DNA of 5,177 bases, taken from NCBI GenBank assembly GCA_015523135.1, contig WAKY01000154.1:1-5177 (forward strand), given 5' to 3'. A program made the translations under genes and the position numbers. The notes under the pieces were generated by a model. It had not been told where the DNA came from and did no database searches. It saw only the letters and a program-made list of their open reading frames with translations. Position 1 is the stretch's first letter, and the number at the start of each line of letters is the position of its first letter. Positions 1 through 4,351 of this stretch are shown piece by piece. The DNA comes from Candidatus Aciduliprofundum sp. Lineage in GTDB: Archaea; Thermoplasmatota; Thermoplasmata; Thermoplasmatales; Aciduliprofundaceae.

Positions 1-86
1 ATTGTCTCTCCTGACTCATCCAATATTCCAGATGCTAGAATAAGTGGATTTTTGAAGTGCAATTTGCCAATCTCTACATTGAGCAT
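1..86 (-). CDS. pyrD: Dihydroorotate dehydrogenase, N-terminal fragment (runs off the left edge)
   Basis: The minus strand reads from an ATG at 84-86 to the window edge as 28 codons, beginning MLNVEIGKLHFKNPLILASG and continuing ILDESGET. This matches the conserved start of class 1B-type dihydroorotate dehydrogenases (a short beta strand, then KNP-hydrophobic-LASG with a following glycine-rich FMN-binding turn). The enzyme oxidises dihydroorotate to orotate in pyrimidine synthesis. In archaea it usually works with a PyrK electron-transfer subunit, which cannot be seen here. The start lies 29 bases after the pncC stop. No Shine-Dalgarno sequence is visible, but a TATA-like box sits about 25 bases upstream of the ATG, so a leaderless transcript is likely. 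Only the first tenth or so of the protein is present. The family call rests on this short motif; other FMN TIM-barrel oxidoreductases such as dihydropyrimidine dehydrogenase share a similar start. Confidence 0.8.
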   Translation of the reverse strand, partial: MLNVEIGKLHFKNPLILASGILDESGET

Positions 87-107
87 ATTAAGATTAAGGA
101 GAAATGC

Positions 108-115
108 ATATTAAA
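108..115 (-). promoter_or_regulatory. TATA box for pyrD
   Basis: The minus strand reads TTTAATAT, directly after the pncC stop codon. It is centred about 25 bases upstream of the pyrD ATG, the spacing expected for a leaderless archaeal mRNA. It suggests pyrD is transcribed separately from, or in addition to, the nadM-pncC transcript. Confidence 0.45.
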
Positions 116-589
116 TCATTTCGTGAGCATAGTTATAGCATCCTGAATAGCTCTATTTGCTATTTTCTCTTTTATTTCAGTTCTTTCTCCCTTGAATACA
201 TATTTTCTTACTTCTAACTCTTCTCCTATCTTTATGGCTATATAAACTAATCCAACGGGCTTATCCTTTGAGCCTCCTGATGGTCCAGCTATGCCCGTAG
301 TTGCTATTGCCACATCTGATTTGAATAGATTGCTCACTCCAGTTACCATCTCCCTTGCACATTCTTCGCTTACTGCGCCGAAAATCTCCAAGGTCTCTTT
401 TTTAACTCCCAATATATTCATTTTTATCTCATTGCTGTACGCTATAACTCCACCTAAAAAATAAGAGGATGCACCGGGCACATCTGTTATCTTGCTTCCT
501 ACTAATCCCCCTGTGCAGGACTCAGCCACAGCTATTTTTAATCCTCTCTTCTTCAAAATTTCTCCTATTTTCTCTTCACTCTTCGTCAC
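116..589 (-). CDS. pncC: Stand-alone CinA C-terminal-type NMN amidohydrolase (nicotinamide-nucleotide deamidase)
   Basis: This 157-residue protein has the size of a single CinA C-terminal domain and lacks the N-terminal MoeA-like half of full CinA. Visible family motifs are AESCTGG (residues 22-28), GGVIAYSN (46-53), TTGIAGPSGG (97-106), KPVGLVY (110-116) and GERT (135-138 region). Members hydrolyse NMN to nicotinate mononucleotide and ammonia, feeding it back into NAD synthesis. The start is a GTG at 587-589 inside the end of nadM, a 14-base overlap in a different frame. It places the first helix just ahead of the AESCTGG motif, as in the family. A weak purine-rich GAGGGA (601-606) lies 11 bases upstream, so translation may depend on coupling to nadM. 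The operon partner also uses NMN, which strengthens the deamidase role. In some archaea the annotation is only 'CinA family protein', and activity cannot be proven from sequence. Confidence 0.9.
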   Translation of the reverse strand: MTKSEEKIGEILKKRGLKIAVAESCTGGLVGSKITDVPGASSYFLGGVIAYSNEIKMNILGVKKETLEIFGAVSEECAREMVTGVSNLFKSDVAIATTGIAGPSGGSKDKPVGLVYIAIKIGEELEVRKYVFKGERTEIKEKIANRAIQDAITMLTK

Positions 590-1088
590 TCTGAGCCAAC
601 TCCCTCAAACGCGAGATTCCATCAATTTCCTTTATCGTTTTTGCAACCATCTCTGGCACGAATTGCTCCCAAGGCTCTCCGTGTATTATTCTCCTCCTTA
701 TCTCCCTGCCAGAGTACTTCTTTCTATCGTAGAAGGGTGGAGTTTCAATCTTGTATCCTCTCTCTTCAAACAATCTCTTTATTAGAGGATTATTGGCGAA
801 AACAACATCAAACGGTGGGGCTATACTCTCCACATGGGCAACCCATATTGAATTGCGATGAAGGTCTTCTATTGGTACCAAATAATAATTGTGAATTCCT
901 TCGGCTTCTAAGCTTCTTGAAATCATCAGATGTCTCTCGCCTGCGGTGAATGGATTATCAAGAGTATGAGAGTACTGGGCACTTCCTATGCCCACAATTA
1001 CATCTTCATACTTTGAAACTATATACTTTATCACCTCTAGATGCCCCTTATGGAATGGCTGAAATCTGCCTATTATTAAAGCTCGCAT
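576..1088 (-). CDS. nadM: Archaeal-type nicotinamide-nucleotide adenylyltransferase
   Basis: This 170-residue cytoplasmic enzyme transfers AMP from ATP to NMN (or NaMN) to make NAD (or NaAD). The nucleotidyltransferase signature GRFQPFHKGH is at residues 7-16 and carries the two catalytic histidines, H13 and H16. GSAQYSHT (35-42) and NPFTAGER (45-52) are typical of the archaeal NadM family. YSGREIRRRI (125-134) is the equivalent of the C-terminal ISSTxIR ATP-phosphate motif. Length is normal for the family. The ATG at 1086-1088 puts the signature seven residues in, which is canonical. The last 14 bases overlap the start of pncC, so the two genes almost certainly share a transcript. Upstream there is a TATA-like box about 25 bases from the ATG and no Shine-Dalgarno, pointing to a leaderless message. 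Confidence 0.95.
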   Translation of the reverse strand: MRALIIGRFQPFHKGHLEVIKYIVSKYEDVIVGIGSAQYSHTLDNPFTAGERHLMISRSLEAEGIHNYYLVPIEDLHRNSIWVAHVESIAPPFDVVFANNPLIKRLFEERGYKIETPPFYDRKKYSGREIRRRIIHGEPWEQFVPEMVAKTIKEIDGISRLRELAQSDEE

Positions 1089-1100
1089 ATTTGTAAATCT

Positions 1101-1122
1101 CTTTATATGAAATAAACTTTTT
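1101..1122 (-). promoter_or_regulatory. Promoter of the nadM-pncC operon
   Basis: The minus strand reads AAAAAGTTTATTTCATATAAAG. TTTATTT (1110-1116), preceded by a purine-rich BRE-like AAAAAG, is centred 25 bases from the nadM ATG, right for a leaderless transcript. A second TATA-like word, ATATAAAG (1101-1108), is too close to the ATG to serve as the main box unless translation starts downstream, which the protein motif argues against. Confidence 0.45.
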
Positions 1123-1140
1123 CAAGAAGGGGCACCAAGC

Positions 1141-1165
1141 AGCGCCCTACTTAGCAGGGCTAGCT
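1141..1165. repeat. Bulged inverted repeat upstream of nadM
   Basis: AGC-GCCCT (1141-1148) pairs with AGGGC-(TA)-GCT (1156-1165): an 8 bp stem with a 2-base bulge around a 7-base loop. It is GC-rich in an AT-rich spacer and sits about 55-80 bases upstream of the nadM start. It could be an operator, an RNA hairpin, or a relic; nothing decides which. Confidence 0.4.
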
Positions 1166-1167
1166 CA

Positions 1168-1182
1168 CAATTTATAAAATTG
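1168..1182. repeat. Perfect AT-rich inverted repeat CAATTT-ATA-AAATTG
   Basis: Six-base arms flank a 3-base centre, directly abutting the previous inverted repeat. It lies about 80-95 bases upstream of nadM and could be a protein-binding site. AT-rich palindromes this short also arise by chance. Confidence 0.35.
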
Positions 1183-1287
1183 CATCATTTTCATTTATAA
1201 ACTTCCTCTTTGAAAGTTTCTGTGGATGAAAATGTAACATGTTTCTTTGTCTCATATAACCAATTCAAAAGTTCTTTATGGGAGTGA

Positions 1288-1339
1288 AGCCCTTTTTCTT
1301 CTTTCCTGGTAAAGCCGCTTTCTTTCTAAGAAAGGGGCT
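1288..1339. repeat. Long imperfect hairpin immediately 3' of the tRNA
   Basis: On the plus strand AGCCCTTTTTCTT (1288-1300) pairs with AAGAAAGGGGCT (1328-1339), about 12 bp with one bulged U and one G-U pair. On the minus strand, the tRNA sense, the same arms give 5 bp, a small internal loop and 6 bp. The apical part contains smaller self-complementary words (AAAG-CCG-CTTT at 1311-1321). It starts four bases from the mature tRNA 3' end. The pyrimidine run on the minus strand (CCCCTTTCTT) may act in transcript termination. It also shares words with the tRNA intron (see findings). Confidence 0.45.
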
Positions 1340-1342
1340 GAG

Positions 1343-1464
1343 TGGGGCCGACCGGATTTGAACCGGCGACCTCCCGGTCTCTGAAAGCCCCATTTTATGG
1401 GTAAAGCTATCTTTAAAGGGGCTTCTATCAGCCGGGTGCTCCAACCATGCTAAGCTACGGCCCC
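1343..1464 (-). tRNA. tRNA-Ile (anticodon GAU) with a 47-base intron at 37/38
   Basis: Read on the minus strand, the acceptor stem GGGGCCG (1458-1464) pairs perfectly with CGGCCCC (1344-1350), with discriminator A at 1343 and no encoded CCA. The D arm has GCTT/GAGC with GG in the loop. The anticodon stem is CCCGG/CCGGG, the variable loop AGGTC, and the T arm has GCCGG-TTCAAAT-CCGGT. The anticodon loop is interrupted. Removing 1379-1425 leaves the 7-base loop CTGATAA with anticodon GAT at 1427-1429, that is isoleucine GAU. The exons are 39 and 36 bases, giving a 75-base mature tRNA. It decodes AUC and AUU. It is a single transcription unit with its own TATA box and is not embedded in a tRNA cluster in this window. 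Isotype is inferred from the anticodon and the canonical splice site. Confidence 0.95.
1379..1425 (-). other. tRNA intron with a perfect bulge-helix-bulge
   Basis: The pre-tRNA folds as the classic archaeal hBHBh' substrate of the splicing endonuclease. The exon helix is CCCGG/CCGGG, followed by a 3-base bulge AGA, a 4 bp central helix CUGA/UCAG, a 3-base bulge UAG, and the intron helix AAGCCCC/GGGGCUU. Cleavage in each bulge after its second base gives the 47-base intron and the canonical position between nucleotides 37 and 38. The intron is too short to hold a C/D-box guide RNA or a protein. Confidence 0.92.
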
Positions 1465-1489
1465 GTGCGGAGTGTGTATTATTTTTCTC

Positions 1490-1505
1490 TATTTAAAACT
1501 TTTTT
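1490..1505 (-). promoter_or_regulatory. TATA box and BRE of the tRNA-Ile gene
   Basis: The minus strand reads AAAAAAG followed by TTTTAAATA (1490-1498), centred about 30 bases upstream of the mature 5' end. This implies a leader of only a few bases, to be removed by RNase P. The nine-base TATA word is identical to the one proposed for the VIT-type gene. The element begins two bases after the stop codon of that gene. Confidence 0.6.
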
Positions 1506-1507
1506 GC

Positions 1508-2584
1508 TTAAAATGAGGCGCCGAAGAACACGCTTATTATGTACCCGAATAGATAGGAAAGTCCCGCGGCTCCTAAGCCAAGCACTACCATTTCTGCAAC
1601 CTTTCTCTTTATGGATATGCCCGACATGACTGAAATAATAGCTGAAACTATGGCTAGGGCTAATCCTGCTAAGAAGATTGAGAAGGGAAGAGCTATATAG
1701 GAAGTCGGTGCGAAGAAATATGGAAGAACTGGGAAGAATACCCCGAGGATATAAGCTAATCCAGTGTATAGGGCAGCTCTGGTCTCGTTTATATCTTCTC
1801 TTGGAATTATGTTCTCAGGTTTACCCTTTTTTACTATGTAATCTGCTGCCTCATCTGAAACTTCCTCTGCTAGACCCATTTCCTCTAGCTTCTCTTTAAC
1901 TTCCTTTTTTGCTCTTTCAGATGATAGGGAGAATACAATGCTCAATCTTTTTCTTACCCCCTCGTTTACTTGCCTTTGAGAGCGAACTGAGACATATGTG
2001 CCAATGCCCATAGATAAAGAGCCAGCAACACCTACAATTAGTCCACTAAGCCCGACTATAATGGGATTGTTTACATATACAGCTGATAAGCCGGTAACGG
2101 CACCTAAGAGCTCCACCAAACCATCATTCATTCCTAATACGAGGTCTCTAATGTTCTCCGCATGAAGCAATTTTTTCTCCTTTTCAAAGATTTTCTCATG
2201 CTCCAACTCATCGAGTATTATATTTCCCAATTCTCTTCTTTCTTCATTGCTAAGTTTATAATTTTTATAAAAATCGTAATAGATGGATACTGTTGAAGAT
2301 TCAGTTGCTTCAAATAGAGATACAATGTAAACGGAACCTAAGAACCATCTAAGAAATCTTAATGAAAATTTTTTGAATGAACCCAATTTTACTTTTTTCA
2401 CTTTTTCTCCTCTATTCTCTATAAATTTTCTCCAAAATTCGGCGTGTCTCTTTTCAATATTGGCTAAGCCCAAGAGTTTATTTTTTAGGTTCTCTCTTTT
2501 TTCAATATGTCCAAGATATTCATAAACTAACGAATCCTTTATTTCGTTCTGGTAGAATCTCTTTGCAAGGGCAATAGCCTTCAT
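1508..2584 (-). CDS. Rubrerythrin-like/VIT1 fusion: membrane iron(/manganese) transporter with a diiron domain
   Basis: This 358-residue protein joins two modules. Residues 1-140 form a ferritin-like four-helix domain with a complete rubrerythrin-type diiron ligand set: E14, E44-x-x-H47, E92 (and E95) and E126-x-x-H129. Residues 145-358 form a VIT1/CCC1 domain. It has a DGLVELLGAVTGL first transmembrane segment (154-166), a second at about 174-198 ending in the conserved SMGIGTYVSVRSQ region, a charged Glu/Lys cytosolic loop (about 205-265) typical of VIT metal binding, and three further membrane segments near 270-292, 297-321 and 329-355. This is the architecture called erythrin-VIT or MbfA; bacterial MbfA exports iron. 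The likely role is to sense or oxidise Fe(II) in the cytoplasm and move Fe(II)/Mn(II) across the membrane. No Shine-Dalgarno is present. A TATA box 26 bases upstream of the ATG at 2582-2584 supports this start and a leaderless mRNA. Direction of transport and metal cannot be told from sequence. Confidence 0.9.
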   Translation of the reverse strand: MKAIALAKRFYQNEIKDSLVYEYLGHIEKRENLKNKLLGLANIEKRHAEFWRKFIENRGEKVKKVKLGSFKKFSLRFLRWFLGSVYIVSLFEATESSTVSIYYDFYKNYKLSNEERRELGNIILDELEHEKIFEKEKKLLHAENIRDLVLGMNDGLVELLGAVTGLSAVYVNNPIIVGLSGLIVGVAGSLSMGIGTYVSVRSQRQVNEGVRKRLSIVFSLSSERAKKEVKEKLEEMGLAEEVSDEAADYIVKKGKPENIIPREDINETRAALYTGLAYILGVFFPVLPYFFAPTSYIALPFSIFLAGLALAIVSAIISVMSGISIKRKVAEMVVLGLGAAGLSYLFGYIISVFFGASF

Positions 2585-2605
2585 CGAATCTAAATATGTG
2601 TGCAG

Positions 2606-2614
2606 TATTTAAAA
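2606..2614 (-). promoter_or_regulatory. TATA box for the erythrin-VIT gene
   Basis: TTTTAAATA on the minus strand is centred 26 bases upstream of the ATG. It overlaps the perfect palindrome TTAAAATTTTAA (2609-2620), which lies between this box and the oppositely oriented TATA box of the phosphoribosyltransferase operon. Confidence 0.5.
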
Positions 2615-2630
2615 TTTTAAGTAACCATAA

Positions 2631-2639
2631 TTTTTATAA
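2631..2639 (+). promoter_or_regulatory. TATA box for the phosphoribosyltransferase operon
   Basis: TTTTTATAA on the plus strand is centred about 35 bases before the ATG at 2671. That predicts transcription starting near 2660, a leader of about 10 bases that just includes the GGTGA element. Its position rules out a protein start at the upstream in-frame ATG at 2596. Confidence 0.5.
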
Positions 2640-2660
2640 CATTTGTGGAGATTACAACTC

Positions 2661-2665
2661 GGTGA
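2661..2665 (+). promoter_or_regulatory. Ribosome binding site deciding the start at 2671
   Basis: GGTGA is complementary to the UCACC near the 3' end of archaeal 16S rRNA and lies 5 bases before the ATG at 2671. It supports this start over the in-frame ATG 75 bases upstream. Confidence 0.55.
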
Positions 2666-2670
2666 AAAAT

Positions 2671-3327
2671 ATGATTGAAAGGTTCAGGTGCCAACTTGTT
2701 TCTTGGAAGGACATAGAAAGATGGTCAAAGAACATAGTTAAGAAGGTTATGAAAAGCGGTTATGAGCCAGAAATTGTGATAGGTCTTGCTCGTGGGGGAC
2801 TCGTGCCTGCGAGGTTGATTGCAGATTATCTCAACATAAAGGATTTATATGCTGTGAAAACAGAACATTGGGGGTTAACAGCCACCCCAGATGGTAAGGC
2901 AAAGCTTGCTCAAGGATTGCAGATAAGTATTGATGGAAAGAAAGTTCTTGTGGTTGATGATATAACCGACACAGGTCAGAGTTTGAAACTTGCGGTGGAT
3001 CATATCAAGGGGCATAATCCATTCGAGATAAGAAGTGCCACTCTGTTGCATATAACACATTCAAAATATGTTCCAGATTACTATTCTGATGAAGTGCCTG
3101 AAGATAATTGGACTTGGTTCATATTTCCTTGGAATGTTTATGAAGATATGCGGAACCTCATACCGAAGACGCTCTACGAACCCAAGGACAAGTATGAAAT
3201 AAAAAATGCTTTGAGGGAGCAGTTTCAGATTGATGTTAAAATAAGAGTAATATCTGAGGTTTTGAGGGACTTAAGAAAAAGAAAAGTCGTTAAAAGGAAG
3301 GATGATAAGTGGGAGCTGGTCAAATGA
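2671..3327 (+). CDS. Purine-type phosphoribosyltransferase (COG2236-like) with a basic C-terminal extension
   Basis: From the ATG at 2671 this is 218 residues. The core is a type I phosphoribosyltransferase fold: IGLARGGLVPARLIAD (37-52) is the PPi-binding region, VLVVDDITDTGQSL (92-105 region) is the PRPP loop with its acidic pair and TDTG, and NWTWFIFPWN (146-155) is the tryptophan-rich hood resembling xanthine/guanine PRTs. It probably condenses PRPP with xanthine or guanine, but the base is not certain. After about residue 172 comes a roughly 45-residue helical, Lys/Arg-rich tail ending in KVVKRKDDKWELVK, which looks like a small winged-helix (helix, helix, strand-wing). That could be a nucleic-acid-binding or dimerisation element. 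An in-frame ATG at 2596 would extend the protein through the promoter with non-conserved sequence, so I reject it. The gene overlaps hpt by ATGA, so the two are co-translated. Confidence 0.85.
   Translation: MIERFRCQLVSWKDIERWSKNIVKKVMKSGYEPEIVIGLARGGLVPARLIADYLNIKDLYAVKTEHWGLTATPDGKAKLAQGLQISIDGKKVLVVDDITDTGQSLKLAVDHIKGHNPFEIRSATLLHITHSKYVPDYYSDEVPEDNWTWFIFPWNVYEDMRNLIPKTLYEPKDKYEIKNALREQFQIDVKIRVISEVLRDLRKRKVVKRKDDKWELVK
3311..3315 (+). promoter_or_regulatory. Shine-Dalgarno for hpt
   Basis: GGGAG lies 8 bases before the ATG at 3324, inside the end of the upstream gene. A GTG at 3309 in the same frame would lie ahead of this site and add five non-family residues, so the ATG is preferred. 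Confidence 0.55.
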
Positions 3328-3881
3328 AATTTTTAAAAGAATCTTTAAAAAATGCGCCTGTAATAATGAAGGGAGATTATCCCTACTTTATTCATCCCCT
3401 TACAGATGGCATTCCACAAATAGATCCTGCTGTGCTCAAAGACGCAGTTAATGAGATAATAAAGGTAATAGACATTGATAATTTTGATAAGATTGTGGCA
3501 GTAGAAGCAATGGGTTTGCCTATAGGTGTTGCATTAAGTATGGAATTAACAAAGCCCATGACTGTGATAAGAAAGAGACCCTATGGATTGCCTGGAGAAG
3601 TAATGGTTGAACAGCAAACTGGGTATTCGAAGGGTAAATTGTACATAAATTCTATATCTCCTGATGATACCTTGCTCCTAGTGGATGATGTTCTTAGTAC
3701 GGGTGGCACTATAACAGCTGTAGTTGGAGGAATAAAAAAGATTGGAGCTAAGATAAGTGATATAGTTGTAGTGGTAAACAAGAATAGAAATATTGAAGAG
3801 GTGGAGAAAAAAATAGGATTTAAAATAAAAACAATAGTAAATATAGAAATAGTGAATGGAAAGGTTAAAGTTTTGGACTAG
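3324..3881 (+). CDS. hpt: Archaeal hypoxanthine/guanine phosphoribosyltransferase
   Basis: This 185-residue cytosolic enzyme of purine salvage converts hypoxanthine or guanine plus PRPP to IMP or GMP. The N-terminus (MKFLKESLKNAPVI, then a G-x-Y-x-YFIHPLTDGIP stretch at 17-31) matches the archaeal HGPRTase family, which is closer in fold to adenine PRTs than to bacterial Hpt. VEAMGLPIG (60-68) is the PPi-loop region, and LLLVDDVLSTGGTI (117-130) is the PRPP-binding motif with its double Asp and STGGT. Length is as expected. The start ATG overlaps the preceding stop as ATGA, and a GGGAG lies 8 bases upstream. The stop TAG lies within a CTAG shared with the convergent neighbour. Specificity for hypoxanthine versus adenine is taken from family resemblance. 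Confidence 0.92.
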   Translation: MKFLKESLKNAPVIMKGDYPYFIHPLTDGIPQIDPAVLKDAVNEIIKVIDIDNFDKIVAVEAMGLPIGVALSMELTKPMTVIRKRPYGLPGEVMVEQQTGYSKGKLYINSISPDDTLLLVDDVLSTGGTITAVVGGIKKIGAKISDIVVVVNKNRNIEEVEKKIGFKIKTIVNIEIVNGKVKVLD

Positions 3882-4219
3882 AGTGTTTTCTCTATTATAT
3901 CATTTATTTCTTTTTGGAACATCTCGTATATATTTGATATGAACTCTTTTTTTACATCAGGCGGTAGTGAGATCACACCAAGCTCTCCTAAAGCTTTTGT
4001 GAGTAAGGTAGCTGCTTCAAATTCTTTTACCTTTGCATTTATGTAAGTTATCATTGCTTCTCTCATCTCTTCTTTTATTTTTGGATTTTCATCCATTTTC
4101 TCTTTTATGTACTCTTTTATTTGGTCTTTCATAAGGTCTCTAAGAACTTCAACCATCATATCTTCCGAGGGCATAATCTTCTCTGTCTCTTTTAACAGCA
4201 TTTCAACATTCTTTACCAT
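3878..4219 (-). CDS. Uncharacterised small helical protein
   Basis: I do not recognise this 113-residue protein. It has no cysteine, tryptophan, signal peptide or membrane segment. It is rich in Glu, Lys, Met and Ile and looks almost wholly alpha-helical, with heptad-like stretches at about 3-42 and 46-76, a turn at GVISLPPDVK (81-90) and a final helix (91-111). It may be a coiled-coil or bundle-forming adaptor; that is inference only. The ATG at 4217-4219 is supported by a TATA box about 24 bases upstream and no Shine-Dalgarno (leaderless). Its coding reality is supported by the promoter, a normal archaeal-style composition and tight packing against hpt. The two genes converge and their stop codons overlap in one CTAG (3878-3881). 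Confidence 0.75.
   Translation of the reverse strand: MVKNVEMLLKETEKIMPSEDMMVEVLRDLMKDQIKEYIKEKMDENPKIKEEMREAMITYINAKVKEFEAATLLTKALGELGVISLPPDVKKEFISNIYEMFQKEINDIIEKTL
3885..3915 (+). terminator. T-rich candidate terminator of the purine-salvage operon
   Basis: The plus strand after the hpt stop is strongly T-rich (TTTT at 3885-3889 region and CTTTTTGG at 3910-3917) with no hairpin, in the manner of archaeal oligo-T terminators. It lies within the antisense strand of the convergent gene. Confidence 0.3.
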
Positions 4220-4236
4220 AAGGATAGATATGGAGT

Positions 4237-4246
4237 TATTTAATAA
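4237..4246 (-). promoter_or_regulatory. TATA box for the small helical protein
   Basis: The minus strand reads TTATTAAATA, centred about 23-25 bases upstream of the ATG at 4219. It fits a leaderless transcript. Confidence 0.45.
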
Positions 4247-4311
4247 GTAAATTTCTAAAAGTGTCTCTAAAATTTTTATAACTAAAGATTGCTAACCCAA
4301 TAATTTAGAAT

Positions 4312-4330
4312 AAGCGGAAGCTTAATATAC
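4312..4330 (+). promoter_or_regulatory. BRE/TATA promoter of the beta-helix surface protein
   Basis: CTTAATATAC (4321-4330) is centred about 26 bases upstream of the ATG at 4352 and is preceded by a purine-rich AGCGGAAG-like BRE. No Shine-Dalgarno lies between it and the ATG, so the message is probably leaderless. The remaining spacer (4247-4311) is AT-rich with no other gene signal. Confidence 0.5.
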
Positions 4331-4351
4331 AAAAAGTCTAATGTTCCTTCT

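Larger units (their letters stand above)
1089..1342. other. Intergenic region between nadM and the tRNA; no convincing gene
   Basis: These 254 bases contain the nadM promoter, two adjacent inverted repeats (1141-1182), scattered TATA-like words on both strands (for example TTTATAAA at 1194-1201 on the plus strand) and a long imperfect hairpin next to the tRNA (1288-1339). The only notable short reading frame is 27 codons on the minus strand (1172-1255). It is too short to accept on sequence alone. I saw no good box C/box D pair for a guide RNA. Confidence 0.6.

Noticed and set aside
116..589. Truncated CinA pseudogene
   Set aside because: Stand-alone single-domain PncC proteins of this length are normal, all family motifs are intact, and the gene is coupled to nadM.
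492..949. Plus-strand reading frames of about 100 codons opposite nadM and pncC
   Set aside because: They are antisense to clearly conserved genes, have no promoter or family motif, and have Ser/Leu/Pro-rich shadow composition.
1131..1182. tRNA-like half around the GGGCTAGCTCA word
   Set aside because: It looks like a tRNA 5' end, but no matching acceptor, anticodon or T arm follows on either strand.
1183..1260. Possible C/D-box guide RNA
   Set aside because: There are box C-like words (GGATGAA on plus, AATGATGC on minus), but no CUGA box D at a suitable distance on the same strand.
2596..2670. In-frame ATG giving a 25-residue longer phosphoribosyltransferase
   Set aside because: It would place the coding sequence across the operon's own TATA box and the GGTGA ribosome site, and the added residues do not resemble the family.
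3309..3323. GTG start five codons upstream of the hpt ATG
   Set aside because: The GGGAG ribosome site lies downstream of this GTG, and the archaeal family begins at the M-K-F-L-K-E-S-L position.
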